From Liolophura sinensis (taxonomy: Eukaryota > Mollusca > Polyplacophora > Chitonida > Chitonidae): a stretch of DNA of 64,000 bases. The notes beneath the pieces were generated by a model. The model worked only from the letters and a program-made list of their open reading frames with translations. It was not told where the DNA came from and did no database searches. Below are positions 50,801 to 58,400 of the stretch, one piece after another. Location: positions 53,797,249 to 53,861,248 of the forward strand of contig NC_088295.1 of the NCBI RefSeq assembly GCF_032854445.1. The letters run 5' to 3'. Both the position numbers and the translations under genes were made by a program. Position 1 is the first letter of the stretch. Each line of letters begins with the position of its first letter.

Positions 50801-53800
50801 CTCAGTAAATTTTTAACCAGTAAAATTTTATCATGTAACCCTACTTTAAATGCATAGTGGCTTTGATACTAGAGTACCTCATTACTACATTACATAAGCC
50901 TCGCAGAGACTTAGCCTCTAAGCTTACCTGACCAGTTATGTCTCTAATAATACCAGGTAAAAAATACTCCTCTGTCTGTTGTTTTTTGGCCCAGCATGAA
51001 AACCAGCGGGTTTCCCGATAATTTCCATCATCACATAGAGTAGTCTTTGGACGGATCAGCAGGATCTTTCTGTACAAATTAAAGACAAGCTTTAAGTATT
51101 TTAGAACTAGTCACAGGTAACAACAACGGCTATCATGCATGTTTCTCATTCATCTGAGATAAACAGATACAGCCATGACCCATACAGCCTCATGCAGAAT
51201 TTGAGGTGAGCATGAGGCTTTAAGTAGCCTGAGAGTGTAATTAGCATGACATTGTAACTAGCAAAGCCATATCACAATGCTTAATTTTCATATCTGGCAG
51301 AAACAGAGGAATTTATTTATTTATTTATTTGATTGGTGTTTTACGCCGTACTTAAGAATGTTTCACTGATAAGATGGCGGCCAGCATTACGGTGGGAGGA
51401 AACCGGCCAGAGCCCGCGGGAAACCCACAACCATCCGCAGGTTGTTGACAGACCTTCCCACGTACGGCCCGAGAGGAAGCCAGCATGAGCTAGATTTGAA
51501 CTCACAATGACCGCATTGGTGAGAGACTCCTGGGTCATTACACTGGGCTAGCACGCTTACCGACTTAGCCACGGAGGCCCCCTAAACATAGGAATTAAAC
51601 ATTTTAAAAATTCCTTAACATGGATTCTCATTAACACATAAAAGAAGCGTGAAAGCTAGTAATAAATTTTGTAAATTAAGTTCATTAACATTTGCATGGA
51701 ATCAATCAACATTGGGACAGCCACCATCATCTTACTGTGATTTACATGTATGTAAAACCTGAGCTCCAGACATGCACTATGTTTTGAGACATCAGCCATA
51801 ACAGTTAGCTTATCGTTCATTCTACTCCACAAGTGGTGAATTATGTAATTTATAATAATTAATTCAACACAGAGCATCAACAATGAAACATCCCACTCAT
51901 GTTACTGTGTTTCATACGCATGCACAAAATTAGTTCAATACATGCAGTAATTTTAAAGATATTTTCTCTAACATTTACCTTAACATTACTTTCATTGTTA
52001 CTGGATGCTGACACCAATGCTCGGGGAATGACACTACCAATGTCTATATTTTGTTTTCAAGTCAGAGTTCAAACTAAAACAGTGTTTATACATTTTGGAA
52101 AGAAAATTGGTGACTTCCTAGTTGCTTTACTTATGTTCTCTCGCTTTTGAATACTCTTTGCAGATGTGAAAAAAACTGACATCTATGACTATGACAGTTG
52201 CTGAAGGTGAGATATGACAACTGCTGAAGGTGAGCTATGACTATGACAACTGTTGAAGGTGAGCTATGACTATGATAACTGCTGAAGGTGAGCTACGACT
52301 ATGACAGATGCAGAAGGTGAGCTATGACTATGACAACTGCTGAATGATTGGACAATCTGCTCACTTGAACTTTCCAACAAAGCCACTATCATGACTTAAC
52401 AGGCGAAGAACAAAACAAAGGACAGAAATGATGCAATGCTGTTTTAGAATAAGTCTATTTATCCTAATTACTAGATTGATGTTTAATGCCATGCCTAAGA
52501 ATTTTTCATTTATATGACAGTATTCAGGTTTATGAGCAGGGAGAGCAGAGCGCTAAGAGTTACCTGTAAGCACAACCCTTTACCATGTACATGACATAAA
52601 TGTTGACAATGTCAAAGTGAAGCTTCTCAGGCTAGATTCCCACAGATGACTTCATCTGTCACAGGCTAGAAAGTCACACATAGCCTTGCAAAGCTTTAAC
52701 CATACGAATATGACACATGTATGTCGCCATTTTCTAAAGGAACACTTTTATGACTTATTGGTTTATATTCAAATAATTCCAAACCATATGAACATCTTGC
52801 CATAAATCGTAAAAATAAAACAGACTGCGCCTACATTTGATGTGTTTTACACACTGAGTTTTGCAAAATGGCACATGTACTCCTACATGGAAAATGTACA
52901 TACATTGTAAATGGAGTTCTGAACAGACATGACAGCTAATTACATGTACATGTAACAACATGTAATTGGTGCATACGTACTTGTTGTAGAAGTACACTCT
53001 GCAGTTATAAGCCACATTCTTGTGCATCACTGGCCTGTAAAGAGCAAAATGTCAACATATTTCATTTCTTTACTTTATCTTATTTTCAACTCTGGATCAA
53101 AACTGTAGTATGGAAAATTAAACGAATAAAACACGTTATAATTTAAGAAATAAAAAAGAAAAAACACAAAAGAAAGTATGACACAAAAGAATGTATTTTG
53201 TCAGTCATTTGCATAACAAACCCCTTGCGGAAACATCCAATTACATGATGGATGTTGTTTTAAGAATTGTCGATAGGGATAAATGCCAAACCTTACATGC
53301 CCACATCTGCAAGGATATCCTGACAAGAGTTGTGATTAAGCAGTTCTGCCAGGACTTGAAAAGAGTGTAGGAACGTGTCATTCTCCAAAAAATGGTCAGC
53401 ACAGCCATAGCCTCTGAAATGTCAACATGTTTGAAGTCAGTGAAATCTTTGAAATATTAACATGTTGCAAGTGAATGAAACCTTTGTCAACATATTGTAA
53501 GTGAGCGAAATGCCTGAATCGTCAACATGCTGTAAGCCAGTACATGTAACACTCTGAAATGTTTTACACCTGTAAACTCTGAAAGGTCAACACATTCTCT
53601 GAAAACCACTGTAGCCTCTGAAATGTCAACCCACTGTCTTACACTTATTGTGACCTCTGAAATGTCAAGTCCCTGTCCTACACCTATCGTGGCCTCTGAA
53701 ATGTCAACCCACTGTCTTACACTTTTTGTAGCCTCTGAAATGTCAGCCCACTGTCTTACACCTATTGTGACCTCTGAAATGTCAATCAACCAACTGTCTT

Positions 53801-55296
53801 ACACCTATTGTGGCCTCTGAAATGTCAACCCATTGTCTTACACTTGTTGTAGCTTGTAACATGTGAACCCACTGTCTTACACTTATTGTGGCCTCTGAAA
53901 TGTCAACCAACTATCTTACATTCGTTGTAACCTCTGAATTGTCAACCCAATGTCTGACACTATTGTAACCTCTGAAATGTCAACCCATTATCTGAAATGT
54001 CAACCCACTGTCTTACACTTTTTGTAGCCTCTGAAATGTCAGCCCACTGTCTTACACCTATTGTGGCCTCTGAAATGTCCACCAACTGTCTTACACCTAT
54101 TGTGGCCTCTGAAATGTCAACCCATTGTCTTACACTTGTTGTGGCTTGTAAAATGTCAACCCATTGTCTGACACTATTGTAACCTCTGAAATGTCAACCC
54201 ATTGTCTGACACTACTGTAGACTCTAAAATGTCAAAACACTGTCATACACTATTGTAGTTTCTGAAATGTCAACCTACTATCTTACACTATTGTAGCCTC
54301 TGAAATGTCAACTCACTGTCTTGCACTCGTATCCTCTGAAATGTCAACCAACTTTCACTATTGTAACCTCTGAGATGTCAACCCACTTTCACTATTGTAA
54401 CCTCTGAAATGTCAACCCACTTTCACTATTGTAACCTTTGAAGTTTTGTACAGTTTTCACGTTAACTCGCACCAAGAACATACACATGCAGCAGTTGATG
54501 TTGATGTCATGAAATCATGCGCCGTAGAATGTTGTCAAATGATGCTCAGATGGTCCAGGCACGATGGTTACCATGGTGGCGCCATGTTACGCGAATCCTG
54601 ATTGGATTGTAGGCCCATCATACATATACAAAGGAACATGATCTGACCATGGTGGGCACACCATACGCCGACCATGGAACAATGATGGGCATGTAGGATA
54701 TTCGGCCGGAATGCGGCTGTACTGTATATAGCTGCCTGAGGCAGCATGGGTCCTTTCCACAGTAGACTAAAAGGTATACTTAAACTATGGTACATCTCAG
54801 AGTTATGACACGTACTTTCAAAACTTAACAGTTTATCCAGTTAGGTATGAGGTAATAGCACCTTACGTAATCTCGAGTTCTGGGCCCAACCTGTAAGTAG
54901 CACCCTTCGCCTTCGCCTGGCGGAAACCTACAAATACAGAAATCTGATAAACTCACTAACATACATGTAAGCCTACATCATACACATCTGCTTAACATGC
55001 CTAACGCTGGAGAACTCTTCATTGCTATAACTGTGAATTAGCCACCTGGTACCGTGCTAGAAGGCTATCTAATCTCAGTTTTACAGTTGGTGCTTCATAC
55101 AATCGGGGAACCAACTGGGCGGTAGCTTATCTGCAGTGTACCGCCTAGGCCTACTACACTGGCCTTAGCCATTCCACGCGTTGATATACGATCAAAACAG
55201 TTTTTACATACTCTCTAAAATCCTTGTCATGTTCCCTTCAAAATCCATTGCCCACTGGTTCAGGGAACATGTTGCCAATGTTACTTTGCGCCCCAT
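35575..55296 (-). CDS. NADSYN1: Glutamine-dependent NAD+ synthetase, complete, 19 exons
   Basis: Coding exons in order: 55212-55296, 54867-54927, 53297-53413, 52981-53034, 50928-51069, 49975-50063, 48945-49062, 48053-48184, 47634-47708, 44780-44907, 43925-44076, 41697-41865, 40004-40139, 39418-39524, 38995-39126, 38288-38357, 37274-37402, 36671-36847, 35575-35871. Total 2370 nt, 789 residues, no in-frame stop. The enzyme converts nicotinic acid adenine dinucleotide to NAD+ using ATP and glutamine in the cytosol, the last step of the de novo and Preiss-Handler routes. The N-terminal nitrilase-type amidase triad is visible as E45 (RLGPELEI), K114 (LLIRPK) and C175 (GSEMCEELW). The synthetase half has the PP-loop SGGIDSS at 358-364, then LGSANVDE and [20 protein letters not shown]. 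Human NADSYN1 has 706 residues; the surplus is a C-terminal extension from the last exon. Four splice sites are overrun by minisatellites (see findings). The start ATG has A at -3 and G at +4. Confidence 0.97.
36145..36255 (-). mobile_element. SINE family A, 3' fragment
   Basis: TTTATTTATTTCATTGATGT, TTTTACGTCACACTCAAGAA and TTGTGGGAGGAAACAGGGCA. The head is missing. Lies in the last NADSYN1 intron. Confidence 0.8.
36671..36847 (-). CDS. NADSYN1: NADSYN1 exon 18
   Basis: 59 codons, phase 0 both ends. Contains [40 protein letters not shown] and WPWQFKAID, conserved in the eukaryotic synthetase C-terminus. Confidence 0.95.
37274..37402 (-). CDS. NADSYN1: NADSYN1 exon 17
   Basis: 43 codons: [20 protein letters not shown] then [25 protein letters not shown] is a synthetase-domain signature. 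Confidence 0.96.
37450..37880. repeat. 24-bp minisatellite in NADSYN1 intron 16
   Basis: Units AAAGCATCATGACAATGACA plus ATAT, about 18 copies mixed with 15- and 18-base short forms. Being multiples of three, the units keep a minus-strand frame (HCHDALYC repeated) open for 140 codons; it has no support as a gene. Confidence 0.93.
37917..38068 (+). mobile_element. SINE family A, 3' two-thirds, plus orientation
   Basis: GCAACTTGCGGATGGTCAGG, TTTCTCCCACCATAATACTG, a GCAGTTGTATAAGC block and ACACCAATCAAACAAATAAA. The tRNA head is missing. Confidence 0.85.
38145..38195 (+). mobile_element. SINE family B, 3' end fragment
   Basis: GGGGTACGACGTTAAACCCC, AAGTACTCACTCACTCAC: the inverse of the tail of the element at 42655. 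Confidence 0.6.
38288..38357 (-). CDS. NADSYN1: NADSYN1 exon 16
   Basis: Encodes [20 protein letters not shown] then TDE, enters phase 2, leaves phase 0 at GTAGGT. Confidence 0.94.
38825..38932. repeat. 12-bp minisatellite AGGTATAGCAAG
   Basis: About nine units of AGGTATAGCAAG / AGGTATAGCAGG within NADSYN1 intron 15, ending about 60 bases from the exon 15 donor. Confidence 0.9.
38995..39126 (-). CDS. NADSYN1: NADSYN1 exon 15
   Basis: Contains [20 protein letters not shown] and [16 protein letters not shown]. The Asp and Asn/Gly cluster belongs to the NaAD/ATP site of the family. Confidence 0.96.
39418..39524 (-). CDS. NADSYN1: NADSYN1 exon 14
   Basis: Contains [20 protein letters not shown] and [13 protein letters not shown], phase 2 at donor GTCAGT. 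Confidence 0.96.
39718..39876 (+). mobile_element. SINE family A, plus orientation, head truncated
   Basis: GTCGTGGGTTTCCCCCGTGC, GGTTTCCTCTCGCCATAATG, GTCGTATAAGTGAAATATTC, TTGAGTACGGCATAAAACAC and an (AAAT)n tail; close to consensus. Confidence 0.92.
40004..40139 (-). CDS. NADSYN1: NADSYN1 exon 13
   Basis: Contains [20 protein letters not shown], a Lys-rich loop and [14 protein letters not shown]. The last stretch is a strong family signature. Confidence 0.95.
40167..40224. repeat. (CATA)n microsatellite
   Basis: About fourteen TACA units, starting 27 bases upstream (transcript sense) of the exon 13 acceptor. This replaces the usual region of branch point and pyrimidine tract. Confidence 0.95.
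40655..40735 (-). mobile_element. SINE family A, core fragment
   Basis: TATGGTGGGAGGAAACTGGG and GGGGAAACCCCACCACCATA. No tail or head. Confidence 0.6.
41697..41865 (-). CDS. NADSYN1: NADSYN1 exon 12
   Basis: Contains [40 protein letters not shown] and [11 protein letters not shown], phase 1 in, phase 2 out. Confidence 0.96.
42655..42985 (-). mobile_element. SINE family B, nearly complete
   Basis: Plus-strand reading: GAGTGAGTGAGTGCTTGGGG, TTTAACGTCGTACTCAACAA, TTTTTCAGTCATATGACGAC, CTCCTTGTAGCAGGACGG and GTGACTCGATCAAGG. On the minus strand GGATCAATCC matches a B box, giving a tRNA-derived head. It is distinct from family A in every block except the idea of a TTTACGCCGTACTCA-like end. Lies in NADSYN1 intron 11. 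Confidence 0.8.
43925..44076 (-). CDS. NADSYN1: NADSYN1 exon 11 with PP-loop
   Basis: Contains [15 protein letters not shown] then [27 protein letters not shown] is the ATP pyrophosphatase P-loop that adenylates NaAD. Confidence 0.97.
44780..44907 (-). CDS. NADSYN1: NADSYN1 exon 10, acceptor replicated upstream
   Basis: Encodes [20 protein letters not shown] and [13 protein letters not shown], phase 0 in, phase 2 out. The acceptor CTTGTTGCAG|GGTTCCATGG is the first of about thirty similar copies running to 46590. This nearest copy gives the family-length junction [15 protein letters not shown]. Confidence 0.93.
44908..46590 (-). repeat. 52-bp minisatellite made of copies of the exon 10 acceptor
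   Basis: About thirty units. In minus sense each reads ATCTTCCATGTTGCAG|GGTTCNAAGG then CTACAGCCTATCCCAGGTTT. That is a splice acceptor plus the first 25-30 nt of exon 10. A 715-bp block is itself duplicated (44912 and 45627 carry the same AACAAGAAAGATGGCGG). Most units keep TTGCAG|GG intact. A unit of 52 shifts the frame by one each time, so every third acceptor is in frame with exon 10. Confidence 0.95.
46755..47666 (-). repeat. 80-bp minisatellite made of copies of the exon 9 donor
   Basis: About eleven 80-bp units, each a dimer of two related 40-bp halves (GACAGCGATTTCTGATGGAA... and GACACTGACTCCTGATGGAT...). The last unit runs 33 nt into exon 9. In minus sense each unit reads ACATTCCATCAGAAATCGC, TGTCTCCAT|GTAAGTATAC. 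Ten of eleven donor copies keep GTAAGTATA (the one near 46831 is mutated). Confidence 0.95.
47634..47708 (-). CDS. NADSYN1: NADSYN1 exon 9, 3' end part of a satellite unit
   Basis: 25 codons: [20 protein letters not shown] then SRCLH, phase 0 both ends. [10 protein letters not shown] is conserved. Its last 33 nt and donor (CAT|GTAAGT) match the repeat unit at 46755-47633. Confidence 0.94.
48053..48184 (-). CDS. NADSYN1: NADSYN1 exon 8
   Basis: 44 codons: [20 protein letters not shown] then [20 protein letters not shown]. This is the end of the amidase domain. Confidence 0.97.
48531..48735 (-). mobile_element. SINE family A, tail missing
   Basis: TTGGTGGAGGAAATCGGGCA, GGAAACCCACGGCCATTTGC, CACAGCGACCACACTGGTG and GCCACGAAGGCTCCC. 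Lies in NADSYN1 intron 7. Confidence 0.88.
48945..49062 (-). CDS. NADSYN1: NADSYN1 exon 7, acceptor triplicated
   Basis: Contains [20 protein letters not shown] and [15 protein letters not shown]. The donor is the weak AAG|GTGGCA. Its acceptor GTGTGAACAG|TAACCACG is the innermost of three 29-bp tandem copies. Confidence 0.95.
49056..49140 (-). repeat. 29-bp repeat, three copies, spanning the exon 7 acceptor
   Basis: Plus-sense unit GTGGTTACTGTTCACACAAC then AAACAGAAC, exactly 29 apart (first bases at about 49055, 49084, 49113). Each carries the full pyrimidine stretch and AG of the exon 7 acceptor. Confidence 0.95.
49975..50063 (-). CDS. NADSYN1: NADSYN1 exon 6 with catalytic Cys
   Basis: Contains [20 protein letters not shown] then EELWAAS. 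C175 is the amidase nucleophile that forms the glutamyl thioester. Confidence 0.97.
50928..51069 (-). CDS. NADSYN1: NADSYN1 exon 5 with catalytic Lys
   Basis: Contains [20 protein letters not shown] and RWFSCWAKK then [17 protein letters not shown]114 lies in LLIRPK. Confidence 0.97.
51311..51582 (-). mobile_element. SINE family A, full length, best copy
   Basis: Plus reading: (ATTT)n, GATTGGTGTTTTACGCCGTA, CCAGCATTACGGTGGGAGGA, CCACAACCATCCGCAGGTTG, GAACTCACAATGACCGCATT and CTTAGCCACGGAGGCCCC. In minus sense the head GGCCTCCGTGGCTAAGTCGG is an A-box-like tRNA start. Its reverse complement of TTTGAACTCACA matches a B-box position. Confidence 0.95.
52170..52345. repeat. 29-bp minisatellite in NADSYN1 intron 4
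   Basis: About six units of GCTATGACTATGACAACTGC then TGAAGGTGA. Not related to a nearby splice site. Confidence 0.9.
52981..53034 (-). CDS. NADSYN1: NADSYN1 exon 4
   Basis: [17 protein letters not shown], phase 2 in and out, donor GTACGT. Confidence 0.95.
53297..53413 (-). CDS. NADSYN1: NADSYN1 exon 3, acceptor replicated upstream
   Basis: Contains [20 protein letters not shown] and [11 protein letters not shown]. The acceptor TTGACATTTCAG|AGGCTATGG is the innermost copy of a 39-bp array. Confidence 0.96.
53405..54440 (-). repeat. About 39-bp minisatellite made of copies of the exon 3 acceptor
   Basis: Plus-sense unit GCCTCTGAAATGTCAACCCA then CTGTCTTACACTTATTGTG, roughly 25 units. In minus sense each holds GGGTTGACATTTCAG|AGGC, the same as the true exon 3 acceptor. 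Units next to the exon (53414-53600) are the most diverged; those in the middle are most alike. Confidence 0.93.
54867..54927 (-). CDS. NADSYN1: NADSYN1 exon 2 with catalytic Glu
   Basis: [19 protein letters not shown], phase 1 in, phase 2 out, donor GTAAGG. E45 in GPELEI is the amidase general base. Confidence 0.96.
55212..55296 (-). CDS. NADSYN1: NADSYN1 exon 1, start codon
   Basis: ATG at 55296 (sense GAAGATGGGG). Encodes [20 protein letters not shown] then GNMTRILE, matching the family N-terminus residue for residue in length. The donor is GAGA|GTATGT, phase 1. Confidence 0.95.
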
Positions 55297-56679
55297 CTTC
55301 CATATGAAGCCCTACGATACAGAGAAAATGAAAGCGTTTAGTCGGTACAAACCCACACCACACAAGCGCGTGTAGCAACAGTAGCTATCAGTGATATGCC
55401 GAACTGTGTCTGGCATGAGGGTACTGGAGCTCCACGCTAAGACTAGCTGTCCCTTACATCAACCCAAAATTACCCAAAACGTTCCATTTATTCACGGGTA
55501 CAAATTTGTGTAAGTCTATTGTTTTGTATTCAGTTTAACAATTGCTCCTCAGAGGCTGTTGTGAATTTCACATTTCACATAAATATTACAGAATCACCTC
55601 CACATGGGGACTGGTCAGTGGGCTCCACAAAAGGCATACCGATAGACAATAAGTATACCTTACAAACTTGCATGTGCATGTCAGAACATATAGAAGCCAA
55701 AAGAAAATACACACCAAAATGAACGGATGTATACATTGAAGAGTACATTAAATCCTTAATATCTGAAAGACATTTTAAAAACACATAATAATGTTAAATA
55801 ATTAAGAATAAAACCTCTTTTACCATCCTTTTTAAACCGTTTTCTTTTTAATTATACTATTATTTTAATGGACATACACTGCGTGAATGTGCCATACATA
55901 CATATACAGCGTGCTTGAGGTGTGTAGGCATGCAAACGTACTTTAAATTTTAACTTTAGTTTTTAAAATTTATCAGAAAACAGTTGTGGACTGTAGTTTA
56001 GTCAACTTGCTGCCTTTTCATGACACTGCATTTTGTGACGGTTATTTTCCACTAACAACATATTACAATTCATTTATGTATTCATAGTGCAGCGCTTGTG
56101 GCTATTTTTAGATTTCGCACGTCAACCAACAACAGGTCAACAGGTTGCACAATAAGTCTTAATAAGAATTACCATACACTCAGTATTGCCGTAATACAAC
56201 ACAAACACGTGTGGTGTTCAAAGCGTTTTATGTTTTTTTTCCCGCACAACTGACCAATCCACAGCAGAGGGTTACTTATGTTATGCCTGACAATGAATGC
56301 GCTACATTAGTAGGCTCAGGTAGACTGCAGGAACTGTCCGATAACATTTCTCCCTCGTTTTGCCCTGTATCCAAAACTCACGAAACACAGACGATGATGT
56401 TCTTGAAGGGCTCTTACTTTTAACACATTTAAGCATGAATGTGAATTTTTTGCTGATACCATAACAATTTTTTTATTTCATAAATTTCCCCCGTTTTAGT
56501 TCTGTTTTATTTTTGAGGGTGCCTGCTAGTTATTCCTGCCATTTGTTGAAGACCTTTTTCTATAGCTGACACAAAATCATCTGTGGGGATTTTGTTTTGG
56601 GTAGGAGTATTGTTCAAACCCTTAGCTAGTAATGACGCTTCATTTGGGCTGAGGGTACGACTGCTTAGATTGATGACTT
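55297..56679. other. Upstream flank of NADSYN1
   Basis: Should hold the NADSYN1 promoter on the minus strand. I see no clear TATA box or CpG island. No gene recognised. Confidence 0.4.
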
Positions 56680-56790
56680 TTGCACTCTCTGGTTTTCGAC
56701 CTTCGCTCTTTCGCATTTTCGACCTTTGCCTTTTCGTGTTTTCGCGTTTCACCCTATCGCGTTTTCGTGTTTTCGACCTTTTAATTATAA
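56680..56790. repeat. Word array of TTTTCGACCTTTCGC type
   Basis: Words TTTTCGACC, CTTTCGC and TTTTCGTG repeat about ten times, then a hairpin GACCTTTTAATTATAAGGTC leads to inverted words. Resembles the 7396-7945 array in style. Confidence 0.65.
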
Positions 56791-57213
56791 GGTCAAAAGT
56801 AGAAAAACCGACTTCTATACTTTCAGGTAAGAAATTCTTAAAATGATAGTTTCAGTGCCATATAGGTCTTTGAAATTTAGGAATCGGCAAAAACCGGCAT
56901 TTTGCCCGGCCATTTAGCTGAATTAATTGTAATTTCCCGCTCCTTGCAAGGAACCGGAGTGCCCCAAACTATGAATGTAGGGCAGCCCATGAATGCTTCC
57001 ACAGAATATGAGAGTGCAGGTTATTAAATGTTATATAGCCCATATGAATACTAGGTCTACTACAGAGTCACCTCTACGAAGGGACTGGTCATTCTTCAAG
57101 TTGACTCTACAAAGTCATTTGACCATGAACTGAGTATTTCTATGTGCCTGCTATAGAATCACCTTACGTCATGAGGCCATCTCGATCTTCTTTGAGTGCC
57201 CAGAATAAACCAC

Positions 57214-57437
57214 CCACCTTTGGCAAATTATTGACGAACGTGACGCACAGATGTAGGCCTATGCACACCATATTGGTGGAAGACAAATAGATTTCAGCGA
57301 ATGTTAGAGGCTAAGGCTCTCAAACAGTAAGAACTGTCATGGGAATCTACAAATTCCCCACGGGTGTTGAACTCGCACCTCAAGTGTCCCAGCGATGTAA
57401 AGACAAGCATCTTTCGCCCCTAGACCACGGCCCGCTC
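57214..57437 (-). mobile_element. tRNA-headed repeat, family D
   Basis: In minus sense it starts GGGCCGTGGTCTAGGGGCG (A-box-like). About 50 bases later comes GTGCGAGTTCAACACCC (B-box-like), so it has a tRNA-derived head. The body (CACCAATATGGTGTGC ... AATTTGCCAAAGG) is matched by 63815-63925, which identifies a repeat family. It is not a functional tRNA: the arms do not pair well and no CCA-side stem is seen. Confidence 0.65.
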
Positions 57438-57444
57438 CATAACA

Positions 57445-57712
57445 TATTTATTTATTTATTTCATTGGTGTTTTACGCCGCACTCAAGAATACTTCACTCA
57501 TAAAACGGCGGGCAGCATTATGGTGGGATTTATTTATTTATTTGATTGGTGTTTTTACGCCGTACTCAAGAATATTTCACTTATACGACGGCGGCCAGCA
57601 TTATGGTGGGAGCAAACCAGGCAGAGCCCGGGGGAAACCCACGACCATCCGCAGGTTGTTGTTAGACCTTCCAACTTACGGCCGGAGAGCATTATTATGG
57701 GAGGAAATTCAT
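57445..57712 (-). mobile_element. Two family A SINEs, one inserted in the other or in tandem
   Basis: A first tail TTTATTTATTTCATTGGTGT and TTTTACGCCGCACTCAAGAA run only to GCATTATGGTGGGA (57527). A second copy then begins with TTTATTTATTTATTTGATTG and runs to TTACGGCCGGAGAG at about 57688. Its head is missing, ending in a second short GGGAGGAAATTC. Confidence 0.88.
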
Positions 57713-57903
57713 ATAACATATTATATTGTTGCGAGAAAAAGTTGTGGTAATTTAGGTTTATTGATAAGAAACTAGGAGGAGGGGAGGGTTTTACTTACTT
57801 AATTAATTTATTTATTTATTTTTTACAAGAAGGCTTAATACTGAAACTAAGTCCAATGCAAACAATGTATGCTCCGGTATACACATGGTAATCTCGTACA
57901 TGT

Positions 57904-58026
57904 TCACCTCTGAATGCCATTTTCTCTCATATTTTCTTTTCGGTATCTCCAGGTTTTCACGAACTTCATCTTACTAAAGACGAAATCCGCCGATCTTTGA
58001 GTTTTATCTTCTCTCCAGTATTTCTC
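57904..58026 (-). CDS. Candidate terminal exon of an unidentified gene
   Basis: Acceptor TGTGTTTTCAG then a 40-codon open frame ending in TGA (57906-57904): EKYWREDKTQRSADFVFSKM and KFVKTWRYRKENMRENGIQR. It is basic and rich in Trp/Phe. AATAAA hexamers on the minus strand follow near 57808-57822. Good splice site, clean frame, stop and poly(A) signal fit a last exon. I do not recognise the protein and found no upstream exon, so this may be chance. Confidence 0.35.
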   Translation of the reverse strand, partial: EKYWREDKTQRSADFVFSKMKFVKTWRYRKENMRENGIQR

Positions 58027-58149
58027 CTGAAAACACAGGCATAATTCACAAATCTGAAAATCACAAATTCTTTACAATGAAGAAGGGTATATATAGTTGT
58101 CAAGAGTTATGCCCCCTGAATCCTCGTCCGCACTCACCACGTATACGAT

Positions 58150-58400
58150 GACAGATGGACAGATTCATTGACATGGGATTGAATGTCGCATGCAGCATTA
58201 TGTCGGTCATATTACAACAGTGTCTCCTTGTAGCAGGCCGGATACAATGCCGATATACTTGTATTTATTCTGCTGCCTCACTGGATCGTCATGAAGAAGA
58301 CACCAGACACGACGCCCCACCCAGCTGTTACGCTGACACGGGGCCGACTTGTACTCGGCCTAATCCACGTGTCAGATGGCGGATGTATCCTAAATTACTT
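58150..58400 (-). mobile_element. SINE family B, diverged
   Basis: GTCGGTCATATTACAACAGT, CTCCTTGTAGCAGGCCGG, GATCGTCATGAAGAAGACAC and GTTACGCTGACACGGGGCC match blocks of 42655-42985. Confidence 0.65.

Noticed and set aside
54530-54680. Cluster of CCATGG/CCATGGTGG palindromes
   Set aside because: A few nested short palindromes without pairing arms or repeat partners; likely chance.
57350-57437. Possible functional tRNA gene
   Set aside because: A- and B-box-like blocks are present, but the acceptor and anticodon stems do not pair and a SINE-like body follows. Better explained as a SINE head.
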